The notes under the pieces were generated by a model that saw only the letters and a list, made by a program, of their open reading frames with translations, did no database searches and was not told the origin of the DNA. DNA of 64,000 bases. Source: Lentisphaerales bacterium (GTDB taxonomy: Bacteria; Verrucomicrobiota; Lentisphaeria; Lentisphaerales; Lentisphaeraceae). The stretch is taken from assembly GCA_022446985.1 (NCBI GenBank), contig JAKVBD010000002.1:91312-155311 (forward strand). The letters are read 5' to 3'. The position numbers and the translations under genes are program-made. Position 1 is the stretch's first letter. The number at the start of each line of letters is the position of its first letter. Shown piece after piece: positions 17,108 through 26,836 of the stretch.

Positions 17108-18484
17108 TTAATCAATAACCTCATAACAAGGGTTGTACACTTCTGTATCTATCTTCATACGACCTTGTTCAGTGAATGACGTCAGTAAAGCATCCAATGC
17201 TTGCATCAATTCTTTATCTCCACTTATTTTATAAGGTCCATATTCCTTAATAGCCAACAAGCCTTCCTCTTTTACATTACCGGCAACAATAGCAGAGAAT
17301 ACTCGGCGAAGATTTGCGGCTAATTTATAAGGAGTCTGATCTCTGTACAGACTTAAAGAAGCAATATTCTCGTGTGTTGGCGCAAATGGTTCCTGGAATT
17401 CGCGACTTATATTCAGCGACCAATTAAAGTAGTAAGCATCTTGAATTTTTTCTCTTTGCTCGGTCACTTCTTTCATATCTTCAGCCAGAATTGTCGCTAC
17501 CTTTTCTGCATCGCCCACGATGATTTTATAAAGCTTGCAGGCTTCATAACCCAAGGTGAAGCGAATGAACTCATCAATACGAGTAAAGTAATCTGCCGAT
17601 TCTTCCGGAGCCGTGAAGATAAGTGGGAAAGAGATATCCTCATTATCCGGATGAAGCAACAAGCCAAGTAGATAAAGAATTTCCTCTGCAGTACCAACAC
17701 CTCCAGGAAAGACGATAATTCCGTGAGCGGTACGCACAAAAGCTTCTAAACGCTTTTCTATATCCGGCATGACAACGAGTTCATTGACTATCGGGTTTGG
17801 TGATTCGGCTGCGATAATACCCGGCTCAGTTATACCGACATAACGGCCATCTTTGTGACGTTGTTTCGTGTGACCAATCGTCGCTCCTTTCATAGGACCT
17901 TTCATCGCCCCCGGTCCGCAACCTGTGCATATATCCATACCCCGCAAACCAAGGTGATAGCCGACCTTTTTGGTGTACTCATACTCGTTGCGTTGAATGG
18001 AGTGACCACCCCAACAAACAATCATATTCGGTAATTTACCTGGAATAAAACACTGGGCATTTCGCAAAATGTGGAAAACGGCATTGGTTGTACCTGACGT
18101 TGTCGACAAGTCAAACCTTTCTTTTTTGGTAAGAACTTCTGAATTGGCAAACAAAATGTCCCGTAAGACAGAAAAAAGCAGTTCTCGAATACCGGTAATC
18201 ATCTCGTCACCGACAAAGGCATGTTTGGGAGCATTCGCAACTTCGAGAACAATACCGCGAGATTGCAAAACAACGCTTATGTCAAAGTCATTATACTTCT
18301 CAAGAATTTTTGTGGTGTCATCTATATGACTTCCACAGTTAAGTACCGCCAAAGCACAACGCCTGAGTATATCATAGAGATTACTTTTACTGGCTTTACT
18401 GAGTTGTTTCATTTCTTTACTGGAAAGGATGTGAAGGCGGCTTTGTGGAATAACTGAGGCACTGATGCTGTGATGTTTTTTCAT
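17108..18484 (-). CDS. ppnN: Pyrimidine/purine nucleotide 5'-monophosphate nucleosidase (LOG family)
   Basis: The 458-residue protein aligns by eye along its full length with E. coli PpnN/YgdH (about 454 residues). Motifs include 'LAVLNCGSHIDDT', 'FSVLRDILF', 'MIVCWGGHSIQRNEYEY', 'ICTGCGPGAMKGPMKGA' and the nucleotide-binding 'FPGGVGTAEEILYLLG'. 'NVKEEGLLAIKEYGPYKISGDKE' lies near the end. PpnN cleaves nucleoside monophosphates to base and ribose 5-phosphate and in E. coli is controlled by (p)ppGpp. It is cytoplasmic. The start is ATG 18484 with GTAGGAG just upstream; a longer open frame to 18661 has no similarity to the family. This is the clearest housekeeping gene in the window. Confidence 0.95.
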   Translation of the reverse strand: MKKHHSISASVIPQSRLHILSSKEMKQLSKASKSNLYDILRRCALAVLNCGSHIDDTTKILEKYNDFDISVVLQSRGIVLEVANAPKHAFVGDEMITGIRELLFSVLRDILFANSEVLTKKERFDLSTTSGTTNAVFHILRNAQCFIPGKLPNMIVCWGGHSIQRNEYEYTKKVGYHLGLRGMDICTGCGPGAMKGPMKGATIGHTKQRHKDGRYVGITEPGIIAAESPNPIVNELVVMPDIEKRLEAFVRTAHGIIVFPGGVGTAEEILYLLGLLLHPDNEDISFPLIFTAPEESADYFTRIDEFIRFTLGYEACKLYKIIVGDAEKVATILAEDMKEVTEQREKIQDAYYFNWSLNISREFQEPFAPTHENIASLSLYRDQTPYKLAANLRRVFSAIVAGNVKEEGLLAIKEYGPYKISGDKELMQALDALLTSFTEQGRMKIDTEVYNPCYEVID

Positions 18485-18779
18485 AGTTTCTCCTACTAAA
18501 TGTATTACGGAGTGCTTGCTGGCATCTCGCTGGGAAGTGGATTTCCCCGAGCACTCATTGTGTCTTCTTATAATTATATTATAGGTGTTTTTTGCTTCGA
18601 TATCACCTTTTAAAGCATGAATGATCACTTCCCAATAGTTAAAAAAGGAGTTAACTGCCACTTTCTAGAAACAGATAATTCCCCGGAACCTCTTATGTTT
18701 AAAAGGTTTCGACACGCCCAGACCACTGGGCTTCAAAAAAATAAATTTGTGAGTAAGAAATACTGACAAAGCCTTTATT

Positions 18780-18815
18780 TAGAAAAAAAAGCCGAGTCAC
18801 ATAGGATTGTGACTC
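18780..18815 (-). terminator. Minus-strand intrinsic terminator
   Basis: GAGTCAC (18815-18809) pairs with GTGACTC (18800-18794), followed on the minus strand by GGC and a run of eight T. It would end leftward transcription coming from the 19-20 kb region, where only gene remnants remain. It lies in the 396-base gap between ppnN and the next remnant. Confidence 0.7.
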
Positions 18816-18880
18816 CATTTTACAAACTAAAACTGCACTCTATAAGCAGATAGGTAAACGACTAAAAAAGGACTTAAAAT

Positions 18881-19702
18881 ATGCGTAACCAACCTCTAAC
18901 CATTTACAGTATACTGATCTTTATAGCAGGAAGTTTGTTGTTTTGTATTTCTTCAATAGCAGATACAAAACTCAAGGCTTATCAAAAGATAACTTGAAGA
19001 ACAACTGGCAAATTTACAAGCGTCAAACCTCGCCAGTAAAAATGACAACAGCACTTCTTACCTCAAAGGCGTCAATAATTTAAAGACTATTTATCAACAA
19101 GCCGGAGACTTCGATAAACTCATTTTAATCAGTATCGAAATTAAACGCCATCAAAAAGAAGGAGGCATGCCCAATTTGCTTTCTGAGTTTCCGCCTCTTG
19201 CGAAATTGCAAAAAACCTTTACTGACCAAAATGAAAAGAATGTTCAAAAACAAAGACATACGCCTGCAACGACTGTTAAAGTACCACGATGCAGCATTTA
19301 ATGAACTGCAAAAAAAGCGAGTTCGAGAAGGCAATCGAGATGGGGCTACAGCATAAAGCTTTTGGCCAAAGAGGCGCTCTTCTATATTATCTCTACATAG
19401 CCGATTTCCACAAAGAATACCGCATAGAAAGCGGTCCTGTTGCCACTTTTGACTTGCGTTATCTCCATGATTATGAAGATAGGAAAATTGTCGTTCAAAG
19501 TATTCACCAGGATAAAGGAACTTTAAGTAAATCAAAGCTTTTAAAGCCTATTCATGTCGCAGCAGTTAGAAATGGCAAAACAAAAGGATTTTCCCTTTTT
19601 GTCAACGGAGAGTTTATTGGTAAACAAGCGTATATAACAACAAGAAAAGAATCCAGTCATTTTGAATTCTGCGGAAACCTTAGACAAGGGTCTCTCTTTT
19701 AG
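18881..19702 (+). pseudogene. Degraded exported coiled-coil/lectin-like protein gene
   Basis: ATG at 18881 begins MRNQPLTIYSILIFIAGSLL with a signal-like segment, then runs into TGA within 40 codons. Shifting frame restores 'EEQLANLQASN', 'YLKGVNNLKTIYQQAGDFDK', 'RLLKYHDAAFNELQKKRV' and 'REGNRDGATA'. After a further shift, 'FSLFVNGEFIGKQAYITTRK' resembles a LamG-type beta strand pair. At least three frameshifts are needed to read the whole, so this is a decayed gene. A helical repeat region of the 'gdldgA' type followed by a lectin-like tail is common in Lentisphaerae secreted proteins, but I cannot name the family with confidence. Confidence 0.7.
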
Positions 19703-19707
19703 CCTCC

Positions 19708-20009
19708 TCACCAGAATTTGTGGGCAAACTCAGGCTCGGGCAGTTTTCCAAGCTGATGATATAGAGCAGTTACCCCAAGATTACTTGTGAGCTCCTGGCA
19801 TGCTCAGTTCCGCCAATTGGAAAGTCCATATCATTTTTATCAGCAAAAGTGAACATTGTTTTAACCAATTGAGATTGATTCGATTGGCATAAAGCTTCTT
19901 TAGCGCGCTCTCTGGCTTTGGCCAATGATGGAAAAAGGATTGATACTAACAACCCTAAAATCGCTATAACAATGAGCAATTCGACCAATGTGAACTTCAG
20001 AATATTCAC
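19708..20009 (-). pseudogene. Truncated prepilin-type gene
   Basis: ATG at 20009 starts MNILKFTLVELLIVIAILGL, a good prepilin leader and spine, but the frame stops after 79 residues at about 19770. One base shift lets it continue as 'TSNLGVTALYHQLGKLPEPE' to a stop at 19708. That is still far shorter than the 225-250 residues of intact relatives, and it lacks the His...DGH tail. It abuts the degraded gene on the other strand, so a deletion or rearrangement probably removed the rest. Confidence 0.75.
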
Positions 20010-20132
20010 AATCTACCTTTTCTATTTTTTACTAATTCAAAGAGCACAGTAATAACCTAACTGTTCATTCTCCAAAAAATTACTAAAGAAACAAATACCC
20101 ATAAGTAAAAGTTTATCTTTTATTTCTTAAAA

Positions 20133-20166
20133 CTGTATAGAAACCCAGCCTCCTTTAGATTCATGG
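20133..20166 (+). promoter_or_regulatory. Set A promoter, copy 1
   Basis: CTGTATAGA (20133-20141), 16 bases, then GATTCATGG (20158-20166). The second box ends 39 bases before the ATG of the DUF1592 gene. The same pair at the same spacing precedes four other genes in the window. The layout fits the -35 and -10 elements of an ECF sigma factor; the sigma factor at 26074-26697 is the nearest candidate. Confidence 0.7.
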
Positions 20167-20205
20167 AAGGAAACACCGTTTTTGATGTATATGAATCGAG
20201 GTTCC

Positions 20206-22689
20206 ATGAATTTAAAATATTTACTGCCCCTTCTTTGCCTTAGTTTTTCATCGTTGGCGGACTCTCTGCCGGTCACTAAACTAAAGCATGAGGTTCTCAC
20301 TCCTTTTATTGAGAAGCATTGTGTGAGCTGTCATGGTCCAGAAAAACAAAAGGCTAAGATTCGTCTGGATAATCAGTCATTGGATATCTCAAATAACTCA
20401 CAGGCTCAGCTTTGGCAGGATGTTCTCGATACCCTGAATGCCGGAGATATGCCTCCAGAGAAAAAACCTCAACCAGCAATGGAAGAATTAACTGTAACGC
20501 TCAGAGAACTGACTGAAGGACTTAAAAGAGCTCAGGCGATGCTCTCTGACCAAGGCCAGGCCACAACTATGCGTCGTCTTAATCGCCGCGAATATGCCAA
20601 CTCAATCAAGCACCTCTTTGGTTTTACTCTTAACCAAAATGAGCTCCCTGCTGATGACCCGGCAGAACACTACGATACCATAGGTTCTGACCAGTACTTC
20701 TCTGCTTACTTATTCGACAAATACCTTGAAGTCGGCCGCGAAATTGCCAGGGATGCTCTAAAATGGAATAGCCAAGAGCAAAGAGAAGTCAGCAGTCTTA
20801 CTATTGACCCCGAAAAACACAGAATTCCTAAAATCAAAGAAAATGTCAAAAAGAGAAAAGCTAGATACGAGGAAATCATCCTCGGTTTGGAAGCCGGCAA
20901 AGGCTGGAAGGATCTTGGTTTTAAAGATGCCCGGGAATTTTACTACTACATGAAATTCGACGCCGAAAGAACCGGCCGACCTGATAGATACCTAAAAAGA
21001 CAATACCTCAACAAAGGCATCTACCTGACGGGTCAATGGGGCGTGATGTTTGTGAATGCCAACCGAAGAATCGATCCTCGCGGAGAGTACAAAATTCGCA
21101 TTCTTGCCGGCATAAACCAAAACCCGCCAGAACGTCGCAGATTTTTACAGGTTTTAGCCGATGGCGATGCTATCGCTCAACCCAAAGTTCATGGCACAAA
21201 CCATAAACCGGAATGGATTGAATTTAAGCATACTCCTAAAATAAAGGAAGTTCTGGCCCTGCAAATTGGCGAAAGGCGTCACCATGAGACAGTTGTTCGT
21301 TTCGACCACTACACTCATATCGTTGACCGCTTCGGAGATGAAGCTTCCATTTTTATCGATAAGATTGAGATCGAAGGCCCCTTCTATCCTGAGCGCAGCT
21401 TCTTCGAAAAAATGTTACTTGATGAGAATGAAAAGCCAATCGAAATAACTCCAGAATCAAGCCGCAACATCATCGACAAGTTTGCCTTTGAAGTCTTTCG
21501 CCACAAGCAACCAAACCTGGAATACATAAATGACATTCACCAACTTTTCGAAACAAAACTAAAAGATACAGGCAAGATTGAAGACGCGTTGGCTGAAGCC
21601 ATGGCAGTCATACTGTCTTCACCCAGCTTTCTTTACATCTATGAGCAAAGTGATGATGAGACGAATGATACTTTATTAACTCACCGTGAGTTAGCCATTC
21701 GCCTGGCGATGCTTTTGTGGAGTTCCGTACCTGATGCAGAACTGTATGCTGTTGCAAATAACGGTACGCTCAAAAATCCTGGCGTTTTAAGATCTCAGGT
21801 TGACCGCATGCTGGATGATCCACGCAGTAAAACTTTTAGTAATGCTTTCATGGCGCAATGGATGGACTTGTCGCGTTTCGATCAAATTGCTATCGATAAT
21901 AAAAAGTTTCCTCTTTTCGACAAAACAATTCGCGCTGCAGTTAAACAAGAACCTCTCGAGTTCTTTCACACGCTGATTCAAGAAAACCTTTCATTAGATA
22001 ATCTACTGGATTCAGACTTTATCGTCATCAATAGCGGCCTGGCACAACACTATGGCATACAAGGCGTCGATCAACCCGGTTTCCACAAAGTTATGCTTCC
22101 TGAAGACAGCCCCCGTGGCGGGTTAACAAGTACAGCTGCTTTTTCAACAATGGGTTCCACTGGCGAAAAAACTTCACCGATTATCCGTGGAGCTTTAATT
22201 CTTGAAAAACTGCTGCACGATCCCTCCCCGGCCCCGCCGCCGAATGTCCCGCAATTAAATGAAGCCTCTGATAAACCTTTGAGCATGAGTGAAACCATAA
22301 AACTTCATCAAAGTAAAGCTCAGTGTGCCTCCTGCCATGCGAAAATGGACCCCATTGGTTTTGGACTTGAAAACTTCAATGCCATCGGTCAGTGGCGTGA
22401 CAAAGAAAGAGTTAAAAATAAGACATTCCCAGTGAAATCTTCCGGACAATTTCCCGGAGACAAAAAGTTTGAAAACATCAAAGGTTTCAAATCACTGCTA
22501 CTAAATTACAAAGACGATCTGGCTCAGTCTCTGGTTGAAGGCATTATGTCCTATGGAATCGGTCGCAAGATTAAGTTTTCTGATCAACAAGAAGTACAAA
22601 AATTAACCCAGCAACTGCGCGAGCAAAACTATCAGGCAAGAAGCCTTATTCATGCCATGGTCAACAGTAAATCATTTCAGCACAAGTAG
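20206..22689 (+). CDS. DUF1592/DUF1588-type exported cytochrome protein
   Basis: The product has ~827 residues with a signal peptide (MNLKYLLPLLCLSFSSLA). It has a planctomycete-type CxxCH site near the N-terminus (Cys39, Cys42, His43, 'CVSCHGPEKQKAKIRLD') and the DUF1587 block ('MRRLNRREYANSIKHLFGF'). DUF1592 ('ELAIRLAMLLWSSVPDAELY'), DUF1588 ('SPRGGLTSTAAF', 'CASCHAKMDPIGFGLENF') and a DUF1585 tail follow. These multi-domain haem proteins are a hallmark of Planctomycetes and relatives. They are thought to take part in extracellular polymer breakdown, but the reaction is unknown. Three in-frame ATGs precede; 20206 gives a clean signal peptide. The DUF1552 gene follows nine bases later. Set A promoter lies just upstream. 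Confidence 0.9.
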   Translation: MNLKYLLPLLCLSFSSLADSLPVTKLKHEVLTPFIEKHCVSCHGPEKQKAKIRLDNQSLDISNNSQAQLWQDVLDTLNAGDMPPEKKPQPAMEELTVTLRELTEGLKRAQAMLSDQGQATTMRRLNRREYANSIKHLFGFTLNQNELPADDPAEHYDTIGSDQYFSAYLFDKYLEVGREIARDALKWNSQEQREVSSLTIDPEKHRIPKIKENVKKRKARYEEIILGLEAGKGWKDLGFKDAREFYYYMKFDAERTGRPDRYLKRQYLNKGIYLTGQWGVMFVNANRRIDPRGEYKIRILAGINQNPPERRRFLQVLADGDAIAQPKVHGTNHKPEWIEFKHTPKIKEVLALQIGERRHHETVVRFDHYTHIVDRFGDEASIFIDKIEIEGPFYPERSFFEKMLLDENEKPIEITPESSRNIIDKFAFEVFRHKQPNLEYINDIHQLFETKLKDTGKIEDALAEAMAVILSSPSFLYIYEQSDDETNDTLLTHRELAIRLAMLLWSSVPDAELYAVANNGTLKNPGVLRSQVDRMLDDPRSKTFSNAFMAQWMDLSRFDQIAIDNKKFPLFDKTIRAAVKQEPLEFFHTLIQENLSLDNLLDSDFIVINSGLAQHYGIQGVDQPGFHKVMLPEDSPRGGLTSTAAFSTMGSTGEKTSPIIRGALILEKLLHDPSPAPPPNVPQLNEASDKPLSMSETIKLHQSKAQCASCHAKMDPIGFGLENFNAIGQWRDKERVKNKTFPVKSSGQFPGDKKFENIKGFKSLLLNYKDDLAQSLVEGIMSYGIGRKIKFSDQQEVQKLTQQLREQNYQARSLIHAMVNSKSFQHK

Positions 22690-22698
22690 GAATTCTAC

Positions 22699-23976
22699 AT
22701 GTCAGTTCATCAAACATCCCGTAGATCTTTTTTAAAAGCTGGAAGTGCCTTTTTAGCTCTGCCTCTTCTCGAGTCTTTTGCTTCTACTAAAGAAGTCATT
22801 AAACCATCAAAAAGAATGATTTTCTGTGGTCTAGGTTATGGTTTTAGAGAAGATACTTTTTTCCCTACCGAAAATGGTGTATTCAATGAAATGACTGAAG
22901 GTATGAAGCCTTTAGAGCGCCATAAAGACAACATCACTATGTTCAAGCACTTGACAAATCATGGCAACACTAATCCTCACTATGGAAGTACTTCTTTACT
23001 GACAGGTGCGAATATACATGGAACTGCCGGCAAAAGCTTTCATAACTCCATTTCATGTGATGTCCTGGCTGGGCAGCATCTTGGTAAAGATATGCGCTAC
23101 TCCATGCTGCCTTTGGTCAGTAAAGATCCGGATAAAGACGGTCATGGCCCCGGTCTTTCAATGTCCTGGACTCAAGCAGGTAAACCAGTGTCCGGAATAC
23201 CTGGACCATTTGAGCTTTATTCACTACTATTCGGTCAAATCAAAGAAACTCCTGAGCAAAGACAAAAGCGTCTTAAACAAAAGCGCAGTATTCTGGATAT
23301 TGTTCTCAAGGATGCCAAGTCTTTAAATACTAAAATCAGTAAATTGGATAAAGAAAAACTCGATGAATTTTATCAATCAATTCGCGAAATCGAAGGGGGA
23401 CTTCAAAAAGAAGAACTTTGGGCCAACCGCCCCAAACCTTCTGTGGATTTCAAAACTCCAGGAAAAGATGTTAGCGGCGAGCAGGAGATAAAACTGACCT
23501 ATCAGCTCATTTGTCTGGCACTGCAAACCAACCAGACTCCGGTCATATCATATCGTCAGCCAATGACCAAAGTCTTGAACAGTTGGGGAATCAATTTCAC
23601 ACCACACGCATTAAGCCACTATGCCGGTTCCAAACCACGCACTGAAGCCTTAAATAAATGTGACCAAAAAAGATGTGAACAGTTATCTTACTTCATAAAC
23701 CTACTTAAAAATACCAAAGATGTCGAAGGGACTTCTCTCTATGATCACACCATTCTCAGTTGGGGAACCAATATCCGCACCAGTCACATGATTAAAGATG
23801 TTCCAGTGATTATCACCGGTGGAGGCGCTAAGAACATTAAACATGGTCGTCACATCATTCTAGATAATGAAGATACTCCACTTGGCAACCTGTGGTTAAC
23901 TCTTCTTCAAGAGGCTGGTGTTCCTGTTGATAAATTCGGTAATAGCACAGGGATCATCCCTGAATTACTTGGTTAA
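22699..23976 (+). CDS. DUF1552 protein, Tat-exported
   Basis: The 425-residue protein has a twin-arginine signal (TSRRSFLKAGSAFLALPLLE) and the DUF1552 pattern: 'MIFCGLGYGFREDTFFP', 'LTGANIHGTAGKSFHNSIS', 'SHYAGSKPRTEALNKC' and 'LSWGTNIRTSHMIKDVPVI'. DUF1552 is related to the alkaline-phosphatase-like DUF1501 group and is almost always encoded beside a DUF1592 protein; the same pairing occurs here twice. Tat export implies a cofactor or partner folded before transport. The role is unknown. It is cotranscribed with the upstream gene and convergent with the kinase at 24006, with a gap of only ~30 bases and no hairpin. Confidence 0.9.
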   Translation: MSVHQTSRRSFLKAGSAFLALPLLESFASTKEVIKPSKRMIFCGLGYGFREDTFFPTENGVFNEMTEGMKPLERHKDNITMFKHLTNHGNTNPHYGSTSLLTGANIHGTAGKSFHNSISCDVLAGQHLGKDMRYSMLPLVSKDPDKDGHGPGLSMSWTQAGKPVSGIPGPFELYSLLFGQIKETPEQRQKRLKQKRSILDIVLKDAKSLNTKISKLDKEKLDEFYQSIREIEGGLQKEELWANRPKPSVDFKTPGKDVSGEQEIKLTYQLICLALQTNQTPVISYRQPMTKVLNSWGINFTPHALSHYAGSKPRTEALNKCDQKRCEQLSYFINLLKNTKDVEGTSLYDHTILSWGTNIRTSHMIKDVPVIITGGGAKNIKHGRHIILDNEDTPLGNLWLTLLQEAGVPVDKFGNSTGIIPELLG

Positions 23977-24005
23977 AGTCAATGGTCGTATGGGTTAAAC
24001 TAAAC

Positions 24006-26084
24006 TTAAAAACCGCTCTTTTTCTCCCTCACAGTTATCAACGATTCTATCTTCATAAGAAGTTCAGGATGGATATTTTTCTTAGTCAGGTAAATAGTCT
24101 CGGTGACATCCGGGCCAATCACCTGATTATCCGGCGAATTTAAGTGCAAACCGCGAATGTCCAGTTCTTTCAGTTCAAGGCCTTTCAAACTCTTGGTCTG
24201 AAACCAGTTAACTCCGCGAATATCCAATGTTTCAACATTCAAGGTTTTGAGAATATTTACATTTTCCTGAGAGACCGAAAGAATTGATGAGAAGTTAGGA
24301 CAATTACCGGCAATCTTGAGTGAATTATTTTCAGGATTAAAAGTAAACTCATCCATCTGCCAATTATGATTTACATTAGCAAGAACATACTTAATAACCT
24401 GAGCATGTTCATCAATATTTTTGCGCTTTTGGTAATCAAGAAAACCAAGTAGAATAACCTGGTCTTTGAAATGTCCTTCTAAATAAGAAACCATTTTACC
24501 AATAGCCTCTGGAGGGTACGTCCCATCTTCTCTTTTTTTCTCACCCAATATCGCTTCAAGAGCTTTGAACAAATAAGCATGAGCGTGCTCATCTGGAGGG
24601 CTGCCTTTTTTAAGAGCTTCATAAGCCAGGTCAAACTCTTGTATTATAAAATATAAACGGCATATAAAATTATAGTAACCAATGCTTTTGCTAACCTCTC
24701 CAATCCTGTCAAGAGTATCAATCGCCTCATTTATTTCTTTTTGAGGATCCGTCAGAACTTTTTTGTAAAAGCCTCTTCTTAAATCATGAATAATCCTGCC
24801 ACTATTACTAATAAGACTTAAATTAGTGAGATCTTCCTCTTTTTTGTATCGCTTAAAATTCAACTCTGCTTCTAAACGAGCTACTTCTGCAGCATGTTCA
24901 TTGGCTTCTGCTGCCTTTCTAGCAAGCGCCTCGCCTTCACGGGATTTATTAAGATAACCTATAAACACTAACGTAGAAATCACCAAAAGAGTGAAGAATA
25001 AAATCGAAACCTGACAAAGCCGTTTATTTCTTTGGTAAAACAGTTTCAGCTCTTTTAAAACTCCGGCATTTTCGGCCTCTGTTGAGTAACCATCTAAGTA
25101 GTGTATCACGTCGGTTGCCAGGTCATGGATGGATTGATACCTCGAATTAGGCTCAAGACTCATGGCTTTCAGAACCACTGCATTCAGGCTTTCGGGTATG
25201 TGTATTTCTTCACAGCGTTCAATGGGAGGTACAATTTCACCTTTCTTAGTTTTCTCAAGTATCTCATTCGAACTCCCGTTAAGAGGCCTTTTTTGAGTTA
25301 ACAGACAGTAAAGCAACGCTCCTAAAGCGTAAATATCCATCGTTTTAGACTTGTGTTTTACCCCCTCAACTTGCTCTGGTGATATATAACCTGGGGTTCC
25401 TTTAATAACTCCGTGTAGAGTAACATTATTAAGTAAATCCGGATTCAGCAGGAGCTCTTCATCCTGCTCATCCTGACCAATAATTTTCGCCAGCCCCCAA
25501 TCACAAACCAGAACTTCACCAAACTTACCGACCTGTATATTTTCAGGTTTTAAATCTAAGTGGAGAATTTCTCGTGAATGAGCATAAGACATAGCATCAC
25601 AAACTTTCAGAAAAATCACCAGCAAAGATCTCAGGTTATACTGTTCGCTATAACCGACCTCACCTTTATCCAATTTAGCCAAAATATCGCTAAGAGAATC
25701 ACCGATCTTCAAATCCATCGTAAAAAAGGGGGCGGCCTTTTCATCCACACCGATTTCGTGAACTTTTATAATATTGGGGTGCTCAAGTGCCGCGGTAAGG
25801 CGGGCTTCCCTTATGAAGGGTTCGTAAAATTCCTCCGGCGTATCTTCGTGGAGTTTTGCCATCGCCAGATAACGACCGGTCTTTTTATCGAATACCTTGA
25901 AGATGCTTTTCATCCCACCGGCATCGATTTTATTAATATCGGAATACACCTCTGAAATATCAATTAATTCTCGGTAAAGAGGTGAAAACTCCAAAAGGTC
26001 TACTTCGTCATCAAAATCATAGAAATCGCTTCCGCGATACTCCATTTGATCCTGATCAAGTATACGCTTGGGATTATTCTTCAT
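24006..26084 (-). CDS. Membrane Ser/Thr kinase of sigma/kinase module 1, WNK-like lysine position
   Basis: This 692-residue protein has a kinase domain at ~48-330, one membrane helix at ~357-378 and a ~310-residue extracytoplasmic tail. Catalytic features are HLDLKPEN (Asp177, Lys179, Asn182), D-W-G (Asp195) and 'GTPGYISPEQ'. The glycine loop reads A-G-G-M-K (Lys59 at the third glycine). The VAIK site reads L-A-M-A, so Ala76 replaces the usual lysine and a Lys follows at 77. HLD instead of HRD makes it a non-RD kinase. The tail has LRR-like 'VETLDIRGVNWF' and 'LKELDIRGLHL'. The ATG overlaps the end of the sigma gene by 11 bases, so the two are coupled. The likely role is sensing outside and controlling the sigma factor inside. 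Confidence 0.9.
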   Translation of the reverse strand: MKNNPKRILDQDQMEYRGSDFYDFDDEVDLLEFSPLYRELIDISEVYSDINKIDAGGMKSIFKVFDKKTGRYLAMAKLHEDTPEEFYEPFIREARLTAALEHPNIIKVHEIGVDEKAAPFFTMDLKIGDSLSDILAKLDKGEVGYSEQYNLRSLLVIFLKVCDAMSYAHSREILHLDLKPENIQVGKFGEVLVCDWGLAKIIGQDEQDEELLLNPDLLNNVTLHGVIKGTPGYISPEQVEGVKHKSKTMDIYALGALLYCLLTQKRPLNGSSNEILEKTKKGEIVPPIERCEEIHIPESLNAVVLKAMSLEPNSRYQSIHDLATDVIHYLDGYSTEAENAGVLKELKLFYQRNKRLCQVSILFFTLLVISTLVFIGYLNKSREGEALARKAAEANEHAAEVARLEAELNFKRYKKEEDLTNLSLISNSGRIIHDLRRGFYKKVLTDPQKEINEAIDTLDRIGEVSKSIGYYNFICRLYFIIQEFDLAYEALKKGSPPDEHAHAYLFKALEAILGEKKREDGTYPPEAIGKMVSYLEGHFKDQVILLGFLDYQKRKNIDEHAQVIKYVLANVNHNWQMDEFTFNPENNSLKIAGNCPNFSSILSVSQENVNILKTLNVETLDIRGVNWFQTKSLKGLELKELDIRGLHLNSPDNQVIGPDVTETIYLTKKNIHPELLMKIESLITVREKKSGF

Positions 26085-26697
26085 TCGGAAATTCCAACAA
26101 CTGCCTTATGTTTTTGACTTCCTTTTGGAATCTGGCCTTTACTCTGGAGCGCAGCATGTAAACGGTATTTTCTTTAACACCCAGTTTATCGGCGATTTCT
26201 TTGACGGACAAGCCATCCAAAGTCAAAGAAAAAATCTCCATAGCATTTCCAGAAAAATAAGGTTTTATGTGTTCGATAGCAATGGTGATCACATATGCTT
26301 TCCATTCACTTTCAATGAGCTTCTGAAACTCATTATCGTTAGAGTCCTCACCGAGTGAATCGATACTTATTGACAAGCCCTCTGCAGTGACTATGGCTTC
26401 CTGAGTTCGCTTCTTAGAGTTAAAAAACTTGTAGACGTCATTTCGAATTACCGTTCCCAGCCAACCTCGAAAACTGGCATTTTCATGTTCCATATCGAAC
26501 TTTGAAAGACTCTTCCACAATTTCAGCAAAATATTTTGCTGCAAATCTTTGTAATCTTCAGTTGAGACTCCCAGTTTCATGATAATGATGCGAATAAAAT
26601 CTTCATAATAAACAGCAAACTCCTCGAAAGCCTTGTGATCATTTTGATCTGCAGCCCGCAGTAAAAGTGATTTCCGAGTATTCCACCGTTCGTTCAT
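26074..26697 (-). CDS. ECF sigma factor of module 1
   Basis: The 207-residue product opens MNERWNTRKSLLLRAADQND, the 'WNTR..L..RA' start shared by all three sigma factors here. Region 2 contains 'DLQQNILLKLWKSLSKFD' and 'SFRGWLGTVIRNDVYKF'. Region 4 contains the helix-turn-helix 'LSVKEIADKLGVKENTVYML'. There is no anti-sigma gene; instead a transmembrane kinase gene overlaps its end, as in the kinase-linked ECF groups described from Planctomycetes. Genes on both sides carry the set A promoter, which makes it the natural candidate reader of those boxes. It lies downstream of an SGNH-hydrolase gene with a terminator between them. Confidence 0.9.
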   Translation of the reverse strand: MNERWNTRKSLLLRAADQNDHKAFEEFAVYYEDFIRIIIMKLGVSTEDYKDLQQNILLKLWKSLSKFDMEHENASFRGWLGTVIRNDVYKFFNSKKRTQEAIVTAEGLSISIDSLGEDSNDNEFQKLIESEWKAYVITIAIEHIKPYFSGNAMEIFSLTLDGLSVKEIADKLGVKENTVYMLRSRVKARFQKEVKNIRQLLEFPNEE

Positions 26698-26782
26698 TTA
26701 TTATCCTTCTTTCTCATACTTAATCTATTGTAAAAAGAAAATACTTTCCAGACAAAGATTCTCTCTGAACAATTAGAAAAAA

Positions 26783-26812
26783 GTTGCCCCACCAAAAAAT
26801 TGATAAGGCAAC
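26783..26812 (-). terminator. Terminator between SGNH hydrolase and sigma gene
   Basis: On the minus strand GTTGCC (26812-26807) pairs with GGCAAC (26788-26783), followed by TTTTTT. The stem is short with an 18-base loop, so read-through into the sigma factor gene is plausible. Confidence 0.6.
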
Positions 26813-26836
26813 AGCAATGAAGAATAGTTAAGAGTA